This document shows positions 1 to 8,595 of a stretch of DNA of 60,509 bases, one piece after another; the first letter of the stretch is position 1; each line of letters begins with the position of its first letter. The position numbers and the translations under genes were made by a program. The notes beneath the pieces are model-generated. The model saw nothing but the letters and a program-made list of their open reading frames with translations. It ran no database searches and was not told the origin of the DNA. Location of the stretch: the NCBI GenBank assembly GCA_031411235.1, contig JANOAR010000051.1, positions 1 through 60,509 on the forward strand, given 5' to 3'. This DNA comes from JANOAR01 sp031411235 (GTDB taxonomy: Bacteria; Verrucomicrobiota; Verrucomicrobiia; Verrucomicrobiales; Verrucomicrobiaceae).

Positions 1-52
1 CCTGCCCGTGCGCCCCGCCCCGCCGCGTGCTCCAGCCTTCCTTGGGGAAACG

Positions 53-535
53 CTTCCCGCAGCGAAGAAAACGCTTCCCGCAGTGGCCTCCCACCCCGGC
101 GCAGGTCTGGCGCGTCGCGCCGTACCCATGGCACGCTGCGCCGTACCCGTGGCGCACTGCGCCGTACCCGTGGCACGCTGCGCCGTACCCATGGCACGCT
201 GCGCCGTACCCATGGCACGCTGCGCCGTACCCATGGCGCGCCGTGCCGTACCCATGGCGCGCCGTGCCGTACCCATGGCGCGCTGCGCCGTACCCATGGC
301 GCGCCGCGCCGTACCCATGGCACGCTGCGCCGTACCCATGGCACGCTGCGCCGTACCCATGGCGCGCCGCGCCGTACCCATGGCGCGCTGCGCCGTACCC
401 ATGGCGCGCTGCGCCGTACCCATGGGAATCATTTCCCGAGTCCAGGAAACCCAAACCCGAGGGCAGAAAACCCTTTCCCGAGCCCAGAAAACCTTTTCCC
501 GAGCCCAGGAAACCCGCGCCAGAGTCGCATCAAGC
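53..535. repeat. 21-nt-period tandem repeat array A
   Basis: About 23 consecutive units keep a strict 21-base register. The middle 15 units (116-430) are nearly identical and carry GCCGTACCCATGGC, so each holds an NcoI-like CCATGG. The flanking units drift to a second type with TTTCCCGAGCCCAG and GAAACC. Because 21 is a multiple of 3, one reading frame is open and reads as the heptapeptide MARCAVP repeated. I do not accept it as a gene: there is no ribosome site, signal or domain, several frames are open at once, and the composition is absurd. The same kind of array recurs at 35081 and 51264. Confidence 0.9.
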
Positions 536-671
536 CCTCCGCTTCCCCCGTCCAGCCCTAGTGCCATCAGGAAAGGAACGCCGCCGACCGCTCAGCAAGC
601 CAGGGGAACCCCTCGCACTTCCGAGAAACTTCGCCCAGAAGCGCCGCTTTTCCGCTTCCCTCCTCCCCTCC

Positions 672-755
672 TGCTCCCAGTCTCCACCACTCCCAGTCTC
701 CAAGTCTCCAAGTCTCCCAGTCCCCAAGTCTCCCACTCTCCCAGTCCCTCCCCAC
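672..755. repeat. 8-nt-period repeat array (family NAGTCTCC)
   Basis: This is a pyrimidine-rich stretch whose units read AGTCTCC plus one variable base (for example CAAGTCTC, CCAGTCTC) at 8-base spacing. On the other strand the unit is GGAGACTN. Members of the same family lie at 34926, 39541, 48575, 49341, 49905, 50985 and 51705. It follows the 21-nt array A directly. Confidence 0.85.
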
Positions 756-1027
756 CCCGCTCCGCACTTTTCCTGAGAAAGACTTGCCCCCATCCTCATC
801 TCTCGCTCTGATGAGGTGCGCCCTACCTGCACTTCCCCAATGCCTCCCAAAGCCGAGCCCGCCTCCTCCAAAGATTCTACCGCCACCCGCGAGGGCGAGA
901 AGACGCACCGCTCTGTGGATCTGCGAGGCCACGTTTCGAGGGAGCACTCATCGCTGCCACTGTTCCTTGGCAGCGAGCAAGCGTAGTTGCGTAGCCAGGC
1001 TCAAGCACAATCGAATTAGCGAACCCA
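756..1027. other. Gap with no convincing gene
   Basis: I see no recognisable gene here. One short open frame (840-986, 48 residues, starting MPPKAEPASSKDS) could be a leftover N-terminus. It has no family resemblance I can name, and it ends before the hsdR fragment starts. Confidence 0.4.
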
Positions 1028-1618
1028 ATGTCCACCTACGACCAGCCGCCTAACGCCCCGCGTTCCGTCCTGCGGGAAGACGGCATCGAATACGGCTTCA
1101 TCGGCACGCTCCAGGGCCTCAAATACGAATACCGCCCGGACATCACCGACCGCGCCTCGCTGGAGAAAAACTTCCGCGAGAAGTTCGAGTCCCTGAACCG
1201 AGTCACCCTCACGGATGCCGAGTTCGCCCGCCTGCTCGATGAGATTGTCACGCCCGATGTCTTCACCGCTGCCAAGACCCTCCGGCAAATCAACAGCTTC
1301 ACCCGCGACGACGGCACGCCGCTGAACTACACGCTCATCAACATCAAGGACTGGTGCAAAAACACCTTCGAGGTCGTCAATCAGCTCCGCATCAATACGG
1401 ACAACAGCCACCACCGCTTCGATGTGCTCATCCTCATCAACGGCGTGCCCGTCAACCAGATCGAGCTGAAAACCCTCGGCGTGAATCCCCGCCGGGCCAT
1501 GGAGCAGATCGTCGAATACAAGAACGATCCCGGCAACGGCTACACCAAGCCCCCCCTCTGCTACCTCCAGCTCTTCAGACAACTTTCCGAGGAATGCATG
1601 CTCGCCCTCCCCGCTTAA
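1028..1618 (+). pseudogene. hsdR: hsdR 5' fragment (type I restriction subunit R, truncated)
   Basis: The 196 residues match the N-terminal nuclease region of type I restriction subunit R, which cuts DNA after ATP-driven translocation. The PD-(D/E)xK core is visible as FDVLILINGVPVNQIELKT, with the aspartate of FDV and the ELK motif. Family members are about 1000 residues with helicase domains after this region. Here homology ends at about residue 183 (GYTKPPLCYLQLF) and a short foreign tail runs to a stop. The helicase part is missing apart from a small piece at 6059. The EcoRV-like restriction cluster starts 48 bases downstream, so the gene was probably broken by that insertion. It cannot encode a working subunit. 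Confidence 0.88.
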
Positions 1619-1666
1619 ACGCTCTTTTGAAACGACGCTTCCTCAAATACAATCCACACCATCACG

Positions 1667-2524
1667 ATGACATCTGACCAATTTCTGAAGCACCTCCAAG
1701 AGCACGCAGCATCGTTCGCCAAGGCCGTCGCCACGAACGAAGGAGAGTGGATTATCAAAGGCTTCATCGACGTTTATCAGCGCGTCTATTCCATCTCGGT
1801 GGACACGAAGATCGTCTCGAAGGTCTTGGAGCTTCTCTTGTTTCCGATGTTCGTCGAGTTCGCCAAGAAACACGGATTGGAAATTGAGCTGTGCCAGCAT
1901 CAAAACTTCTATCCCGATCTGACCTTCACCCACACGGCTTCTGGCAATCGCTTCGCGGTGGACATCAAGAGCACCTACCGGGAAAACGAAACCAAGGTGA
2001 ATGGCATGACGCTTGGTGCATTCACTGGCTATTTCAGAAACCGGGACAGCAACAAGAACACCCTCTATCCTTATAGCAAGTATGCCGCCCACTTCGTCTT
2101 GGGCGTCATCTACTCCAAGTGCAACGAGGTTGCGGACGAGCGGAAACAGTTCTCGCTCGATGACCTCGCGAAGATTCCGTCCGTCATCAAAGACTTCACG
2201 TTCTTCGCCCAACCGAAGTTCAGGATTGCGACAGCTCGGCCCGGAAGTGGAAACACGAAGAACATTGGGTCAGCGGACAAGATCGACACGTTGATCAACG
2301 GCAGCGGCCCTTTCGCTTCGCTCGGAGAAGAAGTTTATGACGACTATTGGATGTTCTACCTCACGCGGGACATGGCCGAGGCCGTGGGCGTGAAGCGCCC
2401 CTACATGAATCTGAAGACCTACTTGGAATACAAGCAGCGCGGCACGGACACGCTCAAGGCACACGCGGAAGAGATTGCGAATCTCGCCGAGGACGAACCC
2501 GACAACGAGGAGGCAGAATCATGA
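1667..2524 (+). CDS. EcoRV-like type II restriction endonuclease
   Basis: This 285-residue protein resembles the EcoRV endonuclease along its length. Shared blocks are SVDTKIVSKVLELLLFP, QNFYPDLTF, AVDIKSTYRENE, TLGAFTGYFRN, YPYSKYAAHFVLG and GSGNTKNIGS. The PD-(D/E)xK triad is visible as D84 (YPD), D99 and K101 (DIK), with a candidate fourth residue in KVLELL. EcoRV cuts GATATC bluntly. Specificity here is inferred from resemblance only, and the protein is about 40 residues longer than EcoRV at the C-terminus. The stop overlaps the methyltransferase start (ATGA), so the two are co-translated. The cluster lies inside broken hsdR/hsdM genes, which suggests acquisition by transfer. Confidence 0.88.
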   Translation: MTSDQFLKHLQEHAASFAKAVATNEGEWIIKGFIDVYQRVYSISVDTKIVSKVLELLLFPMFVEFAKKHGLEIELCQHQNFYPDLTFTHTASGNRFAVDIKSTYRENETKVNGMTLGAFTGYFRNRDSNKNTLYPYSKYAAHFVLGVIYSKCNEVADERKQFSLDDLAKIPSVIKDFTFFAQPKFRIATARPGSGNTKNIGSADKIDTLINGSGPFASLGEEVYDDYWMFYLTRDMAEAVGVKRPYMNLKTYLEYKQRGTDTLKAHAEEIANLAEDEPDNEEAES

Positions 2525-3435
2525 GCCGTCCACCTTTGGTTCCTCCCCTGAAGTGTCAGGGGATAAAGACAAAGCTCGTCTCTGCGATTCAGAAGGTCGC
2601 CGACACGCGCGAATACACGCGATGGATTGAGCCCTTCTGCGGCTCCGGCGTCGTCGCCCTAAATGTGCAGCCGAAGAAGGCCCTGCTTTGCGATACGAAC
2701 CTTCACATCATCAGCCTGTATCAAGACATCCAGAGCGGAAAGATCACTGCGGCGACGGTTAAGGAATTTCTGACCAGCGAAGGTGAGAAGCTCAAAGCTC
2801 AAGGCGAACCCTACTTCTACGAGGTGCGCACAAGGTTCAATGAATCGCCAACTCCCCTTGATTTCCTCTTCCTCAACCGGTCGTGCTTCAACGGCGTCAT
2901 CCGCTTCAATCGGAAAGGCAAATTCAACGTCCCCTACTGCCACAAGCCCGAGCGATTCGCCCAGGCCTACGTCACCAAAATCACCAACCAAGTCCGACAA
3001 ATCGCCGAGGTTCTGAGCACGGTAGATTGGACATTCGAAGTGCGCGACTTCCGCGAGACGCTCGCGCAGGCGGAACCCGGCGACTTTGTGTATGCCGATC
3101 CGCCTTACGCCGGTCGCCATGTGGACTACTTCAATTCTTGGTCGGACACCGATGAAGCGGCGCTGGCGTCTTCTCTCGGCTCACTGCATTGCGACTTCTT
3201 GCTCTCGACTTGGCACAGCAACGAGTTCCGCAGCAACTCCGCGATCGATCTGGTTTGGAGCCGCGCCGATTTCCACATATTGAAGCGCGAGCACTTCTAC
3301 CACGTGGGTTCCTCAGAAGACCTGAGGCACCCGATGATCGAGGCGCTTATTTCCAATTTCCCAATGGTGGAAGAGGTGCAGGTTGTCCGGCCCATCGAAC
3401 AACCTTTGCTTTTCGCGCTAGAGCCAAGGCCATGA
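2521..3435 (+). CDS. DNA adenine-N6 methyltransferase (Dam/M.EcoRV type)
   Basis: This 304-residue S-adenosylmethionine-dependent methyltransferase is of the D12/Dam alpha class and protects host sites from the preceding nuclease. The SAM-binding motif is PFCGSG at about residues 38-43 and the catalytic motif is DPPY at 193-196. RSCFNGVIRFNRKGKFNVP is the typical Dam-family block between them. I start it at 2521, where ATG overlaps the endonuclease stop by four bases. A longer open frame begins at 2347 but would run through the endonuclease gene. Methylation of the inner or outer adenine of GATATC is expected by analogy with M.EcoRV. The pair makes a complete type II system. Confidence 0.9.
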   Translation: MSRPPLVPPLKCQGIKTKLVSAIQKVADTREYTRWIEPFCGSGVVALNVQPKKALLCDTNLHIISLYQDIQSGKITAATVKEFLTSEGEKLKAQGEPYFYEVRTRFNESPTPLDFLFLNRSCFNGVIRFNRKGKFNVPYCHKPERFAQAYVTKITNQVRQIAEVLSTVDWTFEVRDFRETLAQAEPGDFVYADPPYAGRHVDYFNSWSDTDEAALASSLGSLHCDFLLSTWHSNEFRSNSAIDLVWSRADFHILKREHFYHVGSSEDLRHPMIEALISNFPMVEEVQVVRPIEQPLLFALEPRP

Positions 3436-3484
3436 GGATGAAAGCAAACTTCGATGCCGGACGCACAATACCCAAATAAAAATT

Positions 3485-6058
3485 ATGGCATTCAAATCAA
3501 CAGCGCGAACGCACCTCTCGACCGATAGCCCGGAGTCACTTTTTGCGGACATAAAATCGAAGCAGATTCCGGGTCTGCTTACCCAGCAAGGTGACGTCTT
3601 GCGGGAATACGTGAGCAAGTTCGTTGATTCCCCTGATTTGGCCGCACAACTTCCTACGGGATCAGGGAAAACATTGGTCGCTTTGCTGATAGGAGAATGG
3701 CGGCGGCTCACGAGACAAGAGCGTGTGGTGTATCTCTGCCCGACAAATCAACTCGTCCATCAAGTGACCGACCAAGCGCGAAGCAAGTATGGCCTCGATG
3801 TTATCCCATTTACCGGTTCACGAGCAAAGTATTCTCTCGCGGACAAGACTCGCTACGCTGCGTCTCAAGCGATTGCCGTCACTTCATACAGCGCGCTCTT
3901 CAACTCGAATCCATTCTTTGAAGATCCGCACCTTATTATTCTCGATGACGCCCACGCTGCGGAGCAATATGTAGCCTCAAACTGGACAATCGAGTTGCGG
4001 CGACAGGATGAAGAAGATGCCGTGCTGTTTAACGCCATTGCGTGTGTCCTTCGCCCACTACTGGACGAACTCACGTTCCGTCGCTTAACATCTGGGCCGG
4101 AGGCATCCAGCGACACAAATTGGGTTGAAAAGCTCCCTGCGGAGAGGCTTCTCGAAATTGCTCCAACTCTTGAGGGCGTCATTGATTCAAATATTTCTGG
4201 GACGTCGGCTCGTTACGCATGGGAGGCCCTCAAGGGTCATGTCCATGCCTGCAATGTCTTCTTCACGCCTGAATGCTTAACAATTCGCCCATACCTCGCT
4301 CCGACGTTCAGCCATTCTCCTTTCCAACAGGCAACGCAGCGGATTTATCTTTCCGCGACTCCCGGCGAGGGCGGAGAGCTGGAACGCGTCTTTTGCCGAA
4401 GGAAGATTGACCGGCTAACTCCGCCTGCTGGGTCTCAGAAGCACACCATCGGTCGGCGGTTCTTTTTGTTCCCCGAATTGGCGTTGTCCGATGAAGAACA
4501 AGAATCCCTGGTTCTCAAATTAGCTGAAAGCGAAAGACTGCTGGTCCTCGTGGGGGACAACAAAACTGCTGAGGATTGGAAGACCGTGTTTCGAACGAAA
4601 ACAAACGCGACGGTCTTCAGCGCGAGCGACATTGAATCGAGTAAACAAGGGTTCGTTCAATCGTCACCAGCCGTAGCAGTCCTCGCGAACCGATACGATG
4701 GAATCGATTTCCCTGGCGACGAATGCCGGAAAAGCATTCTGGTCGACATCCCCACGGCTACCAACCCCCAAGAAAAGTTTTTCATTACTAGGCTTGCAGC
4801 GAGTCGAGTCTACGACGCACGGATGTTGACCCGGATTATCCAATCATTTGGTCGATGCACGCGGAGTGCGACCGATTTCAGTCTAGTTGTGATTTTCGGA
4901 GACCGTCTGGTGTCGTATCTTGCAAAAAAGGATCGGCAGGTATTCTTTCACCCAGAGCTTCAAGGGGAGTTGCTATTTGGTTTAGAGGAGAGCAGCACCA
5001 CGTCCGTTGCAAACACGGTCGAAAACATTCAGGCATTCTTGTCGCAGTCCAAGGATTGGAAAGGTGCTGAAGCACAGATTTATTCATACAGGGACCAAGT
5101 TACCCAGTCGAAGTTGCCAGGGTCAGACAATCTCGCGGCTGTCGTTGGATACGAAGTGCGCTTCGTCGAAGCGTTGTGGAACGGTGACTTTATTGGGGCA
5201 TTGGATTGCTGCAAAAGTGTCCTCGGTGGATTGGTCGACCCGACTCTCCGAGGGAGTCGTGCTATCTGGAACTACTTTGCGGGAAGCATCGCGTCGCAAC
5301 TTGCGAAACGCGGCACTGCCGGAATGGCCGTTCAAGCAGCGGCCCATTACCGGTCTGCTGCTGACGCTGTTCCAACCTTGTCTTGGCTTTACCAGATCGG
5401 ACATGCGGCCACCGCTGCCGCAGGAGATGCCGTCACGATCCCTGAAGCGAACCAGCTTGATGGGATCGAAAGGAGTCTGCTGTCACTCGGTATCATGCAC
5501 AGCCGAGACTACGACAAGAAGGAGGCGTCGATCCGAGCCGGGATTAACACAAAGGAAGGGTTTGAGCCTGCTCACCGCATGCTCGGAGAGCTGCTGGGAT
5601 TCTCAGCAGGAAAGGTTGAAAGCCCGGGGAGTCCCGATCCTTGGTGGCGTCTAGCCGACATTGGGATTTGGGTGTTCGAGGATCACGCCGGGGCGCAAAC
5701 AACTTCAAAGCTTTCAGTCACCAAGGCGCGCCAAGCAGCGACTCACGAGAACTGGATTCGAAGTAACCTTGTTCCACCAGCCACAACGCCAGTGACGCAG
5801 GTTTTGATTACACCAGTTTCAAAGACTGAGGAGGGCGCACTCTGCCACCTCCACAACGTCAAATTGTGGAAACTCAACGACTTTAGGCAGTGGGTCGAGA
5901 CTGCGCTCTCCACGGTCAGGGAGCTTCGGAAGAATCTGACCGAACCTGGTGATCTTGAATGGAGGGCGATGGCTCTGGGAGTTTTAAGGCAGCACCGATT
6001 GACCGCAGCACTGATGGTTTCACACCTGCCAAACGGCATTGAGGCGCTGACTGAATAG
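3485..6058 (+). CDS. SF2 DEAD/DEAH-type helicase, defence-associated
   Basis: The 857-residue protein is a superfamily 2 helicase. Motif I is LPTGSGKT with K62-T63, motif II is DDAH at 154-157, motif III is LSATPGEG, and motif VI is QSFGRCTR at about 453-460. The second half (about 500-857) has no motif I recognise and looks alpha-helical. The order of motifs and the overall size resemble helicases found in phage-defence operons such as HamB of Hachiman, but no HamA-like (DUF1837) gene is present, so I do not assign that system. It begins 49 bases after the methyltransferase on the same strand and was probably carried in with it. Lower-GC codon use than the flanking genes fits transfer. Confidence 0.8.
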   Translation: MAFKSTARTHLSTDSPESLFADIKSKQIPGLLTQQGDVLREYVSKFVDSPDLAAQLPTGSGKTLVALLIGEWRRLTRQERVVYLCPTNQLVHQVTDQARSKYGLDVIPFTGSRAKYSLADKTRYAASQAIAVTSYSALFNSNPFFEDPHLIILDDAHAAEQYVASNWTIELRRQDEEDAVLFNAIACVLRPLLDELTFRRLTSGPEASSDTNWVEKLPAERLLEIAPTLEGVIDSNISGTSARYAWEALKGHVHACNVFFTPECLTIRPYLAPTFSHSPFQQATQRIYLSATPGEGGELERVFCRRKIDRLTPPAGSQKHTIGRRFFLFPELALSDEEQESLVLKLAESERLLVLVGDNKTAEDWKTVFRTKTNATVFSASDIESSKQGFVQSSPAVAVLANRYDGIDFPGDECRKSILVDIPTATNPQEKFFITRLAASRVYDARMLTRIIQSFGRCTRSATDFSLVVIFGDRLVSYLAKKDRQVFFHPELQGELLFGLEESSTTSVANTVENIQAFLSQSKDWKGAEAQIYSYRDQVTQSKLPGSDNLAAVVGYEVRFVEALWNGDFIGALDCCKSVLGGLVDPTLRGSRAIWNYFAGSIASQLAKRGTAGMAVQAAAHYRSAADAVPTLSWLYQIGHAATAAAGDAVTIPEANQLDGIERSLLSLGIMHSRDYDKKEASIRAGINTKEGFEPAHRMLGELLGFSAGKVESPGSPDPWWRLADIGIWVFEDHAGAQTTSKLSVTKARQAATHENWIRSNLVPPATTPVTQVLITPVSKTEEGALCHLHNVKLWKLNDFRQWVETALSTVRELRKNLTEPGDLEWRAMALGVLRQHRLTAALMVSHLPNGIEALTE

Positions 6059-6985
6059 CCGCGGGCCGCCGACAAGGCCACGGTGTCGATCTATTGTGAG
6101 AGCCGTATTTCCAAGCTCAGCCTGAACGCTACTGAGCTGCCGAAGCTCGACCCGGTGTTTGAGGCGATCTACGTGCGCAAACGCATGGGGCCGCAAGGCA
6201 TCGGCAAGATCTACGGCCAGGGAAAGAACATCACCACTTACAACCTCGCCCGCATGAACATGATGCTGCACGGGGTGAAGGACACGGAGTTTGAAATCTT
6301 CCACGGCGACACCTTGACCAACGAGTGGGACACCCTGCGCGAGCTGAACTACCGCTGGGACCCCAGCGAGAGCATGGCCGACGACGTGCGCTTCAAGAGC
6401 CACGGCCTCGCCCCCAAGTCCGCCGCCGACTTCGCCTTCCTGCTGCACGGCTTCCACTTCCTGAAAGACGAAGGCGTGATGGCGATCATCCTGCCCCACG
6501 GCGTGCTTTTCCGTGGCGGTGCCGAGGAACGCATCCGCACCAAGCTACTCAAGGACGGCCACATCGACACCGTCATCGGCCTGCCCGCCAATCTCTTTTA
6601 CTCCACCGGCATCCCGGTCTGCATCCTCGTCCTCAAGAAGTGCAAGAAGCCCGACGACGTGCTCTTCATCAACGCCGCCGAGCACTTCGTGAAAGGCAAA
6701 CGCCAGAACCAACTGTCGGAGGAGCACATCGCCAAGATCATCGACACCTACAAGCACCGCACGGAAGCGCCCCGCTACTCCCGCCGGGTGGAGATGGCCG
6801 AGATCGAGAAGAACGACTTCAACCTGAACATCTCCCGCTACATCAGCACGGCGGTGGGCGAGGAGGAGATCGACCTGGAGGCGACGAACCAGACGCTGGT
6901 GGAAATTGAGGAGGCAGTTCAGGCGGCAGCGGCGAAGCACAATGCATTCCTGAAAGAGCTGGGCTTGCCGCTGTTGCCATCGTAG
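6059..6985 (+). pseudogene. hsdM: hsdR-hsdM fusion remnant lacking the methyltransferase catalytic motif
   Basis: The first ~35 residues (reading from 6059: DKATVSIYCESRISKLSL) match the middle of HsdR. From about GIGKIYGQGKNITTYNLA onward the protein is the C-terminal half of HsdM, the type I methyltransferase subunit, through LAPKSAADFAFLLHGFHFL and LPANLFYSTGIPVCILVLK to its natural end. HsdM normally carries NPPF just before YRW. Here LRELN runs straight into YRWDPSE, so the catalytic segment of roughly 15-20 residues has been deleted in frame. The N-terminal SAM-binding half is missing as well. No hsdS follows. This is a decayed relic that marks the right edge of the inserted restriction-helicase cluster. 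Confidence 0.85.
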
Positions 6986-7177
6986 AGCGTAGGAGGAGCC
7001 GAAGCCTGCGGATGGGAGTGAGGACATTCGCTTCGCGGCTTCGCAGCTTGTCCGCCACTCAACCGCAGGCGGTGAAGCCGCTGTGGCGCAGTGAAGCGGG
7101 CTCGGAGGCCCGCGCTCCATTGCCATCGGTAAGACGGTGAACGACGCTCTTTTACCGGCAAGCCGCGCTTTTTTGAA

Positions 7178-7306
7178 ATGCCTCTGCGCCACTACTTGAT
7201 CAAGTTTAACGGACATTTTGAGTTTCCGGGTGTGCCCATCCGCCTTCTCGAACTGCCGCCGGGCATCACGACGCCCGAGCAAGTCGCGCCCGTGGTGGGG
7301 AAGTGA
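7178..7306 (+). CDS. Small hypothetical protein, 42 aa
   Basis: A compact open frame (MPLRHYLIKFNGHF...) with ordinary, GC-rich codon use stands between the hsdM relic and the minus-strand response regulator. The hydrophobic and polar pattern looks protein-like, with HYLIKFNGHFEFPGVPIRL, but I recognise no family. It may be a last surviving piece of the former type I locus. Confidence 0.4.
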   Translation: MPLRHYLIKFNGHFEFPGVPIRLLELPPGITTPEQVAPVVGK

Positions 7307-7336
7307 TGTAGCCTTGTCCGTGCGGACGGGGCTTTG

Positions 7337-7735
7337 TCAGCGTGGCAGATGTTTTTCGATGAACTCAATGACCTGTTGTGTGGAGGCTGGCTTGGCGAGG
7401 AAGGGGAAGCCGCTGATGAGTCCGCCGCTGGCTTGCAGTTCTGCTTCGCGGACGGTGGCAGTGTGGAAAACCACAGCAATGTGCTTGAGCCGTGCGTCAT
7501 TCTTGAGTCGATAGATGATGTCTGCACCATCAAGGTCGGGCATCATGACATCCAGCACGATGAGGTCGGGAATGAAGGCTTGAATGGTATCAAGAGCTAG
7601 CAGGGAATCGTTCTGCTCTTGGACTTCGTATCGCCCCGTGTCCTCCAGATTCATGCGCAGCAGAGACGTGAGGAAGGGTTCATCGTCGATGAGTAGGATG
7701 CGCTTTTTGGGCGGCGTGGTGGTGGTGTCGTTCAT
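7337..7735 (-). CDS. Response regulator, single receiver domain
   Basis: The 132 residues form a CheY-like receiver and nothing else. Visible landmarks are the acidic pair in LLIDDEPF, the phosphoacceptor aspartate in LIVLDVMMPDLDG, the conserved Thr in FHTATV and the Lys in FLAKPAS. With no output domain it must act by protein-protein contact or as a phosphate relay. It lies 10 bases after the histidine kinase stop and is last in the minus-strand exopolysaccharide operon. The pair probably controls polysaccharide synthesis or adhesion, which is inferred from position alone. Confidence 0.9.
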   Translation of the reverse strand: MNDTTTTPPKKRILLIDDEPFLTSLLRMNLEDTGRYEVQEQNDSLLALDTIQAFIPDLIVLDVMMPDLDGADIIYRLKNDARLKHIAVVFHTATVREAELQASGGLISGFPFLAKPASTQQVIEFIEKHLPR

Positions 7736-7745
7736 AGCTTCGGGA

Positions 7746-8555
7746 TCAAGGTTTTGCAGCGGCTTTCAAGGTTATCGCGACGCATACTCCACCCTCGGGG
7801 CGGTTTTTTATCTCGATACGACCATTGTGCAACTCGACGATTTTACGGGTGACGGTGAGTCCCAGTCCCGCGCCTTTGCCCGAGGGTCTGGTGGTGAAAA
7901 AAGGCTCATAGATGAAGCCCATATCTTTCTCGGCGATACCATGCCCCGTGTCGGCTAACTCAATGATCACGGCTTCATCTCCAGCGCGAAACCATGCCTG
8001 ACGCTGCCACCCTTCGCGCTCGCTGACGACGAAGGATTTCGGTGTGGTCGTGAGGGTAAGGGTGCCGCCCTGGGCCATGGCGTCGAAGGCATTGGCACAG
8101 AGATGGACGAGGGCTTCAACAATGAATCTTTTGTCGGCGAGAATGGCAGGTAGAACTGGGGCGAAATGCTTCTCGATGACAATGTTCTTCTCAGCTTGCA
8201 GGCGTGCCTCAAACTGTCCAAGCGCTTCATCTATGAGTTGATTGGCATCGGCAGGAGCCATGCCCATCTCGATGGGCGAGCAGGTGCGAATCATACCGTT
8301 CATGGTCTTCTCGATACGGCTCGCCCCATCGCGGATATAGCTCACGATGGTCTCTCGCATCTTGTCACTGAGCGGGCGCGGATTGGCCAGATAATCGGCA
8401 GCGAGCACGATCTGGCTCAGGGGGTTGTTGACTTCGTGGGCGATGCTGGATGCAAATCGAGACAGCGACTCGGCCTGCTCCAGGTGCTTGAGCGTTGCCG
8501 TTTCATGCTCGTAATCCCGAATAGGCGTAGAGGGTTCGTTTTTCATGGGGCGCAC
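7746..8555 (-). CDS. Cytoplasmic sensor histidine kinase
   Basis: This 269-residue kinase phosphorylates the neighbouring receiver protein. The H-box is SSIAHEVNNPLSQIV (HisKA type), followed by N-box LVHLCANAFDAM, G1 box LADTGHGI, F-box YEPFFTT and G2 box GKGAGLGLT. No transmembrane segment or PAS domain precedes the H-box; only about 35 residues that look coiled-coil-like are there. The input signal is therefore either cytoplasmic or delivered by a partner. The start could be the first Met or the Met three residues later. It sits between the beta-helix gene and the response regulator with short spacing, as in one operon. Confidence 0.92.
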   Translation of the reverse strand: MRPMKNEPSTPIRDYEHETATLKHLEQAESLSRFASSIAHEVNNPLSQIVLAADYLANPRPLSDKMRETIVSYIRDGASRIEKTMNGMIRTCSPIEMGMAPADANQLIDEALGQFEARLQAEKNIVIEKHFAPVLPAILADKRFIVEALVHLCANAFDAMAQGGTLTLTTTPKSFVVSEREGWQRQAWFRAGDEAVIIELADTGHGIAEKDMGFIYEPFFTTRPSGKGAGLGLTVTRKIVELHNGRIEIKNRPEGGVCVAITLKAAAKP

Positions 8556-8595
8556 AAGGATGAGGGGCTAGCGAGGGGCTTTACGCTGAGAAATT

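Noticed and set aside
8..811. A 267-residue open frame with repeated MARCAVP, and a second one in another frame
   Set aside because: Period 21 makes several frames open at once. There is no start context, domain or sensible composition, so this is repeat DNA.
3485..6058. Hachiman system (HamAB)
   Set aside because: The helicase is of the right size, but no HamA/DUF1837-type gene is next to it.
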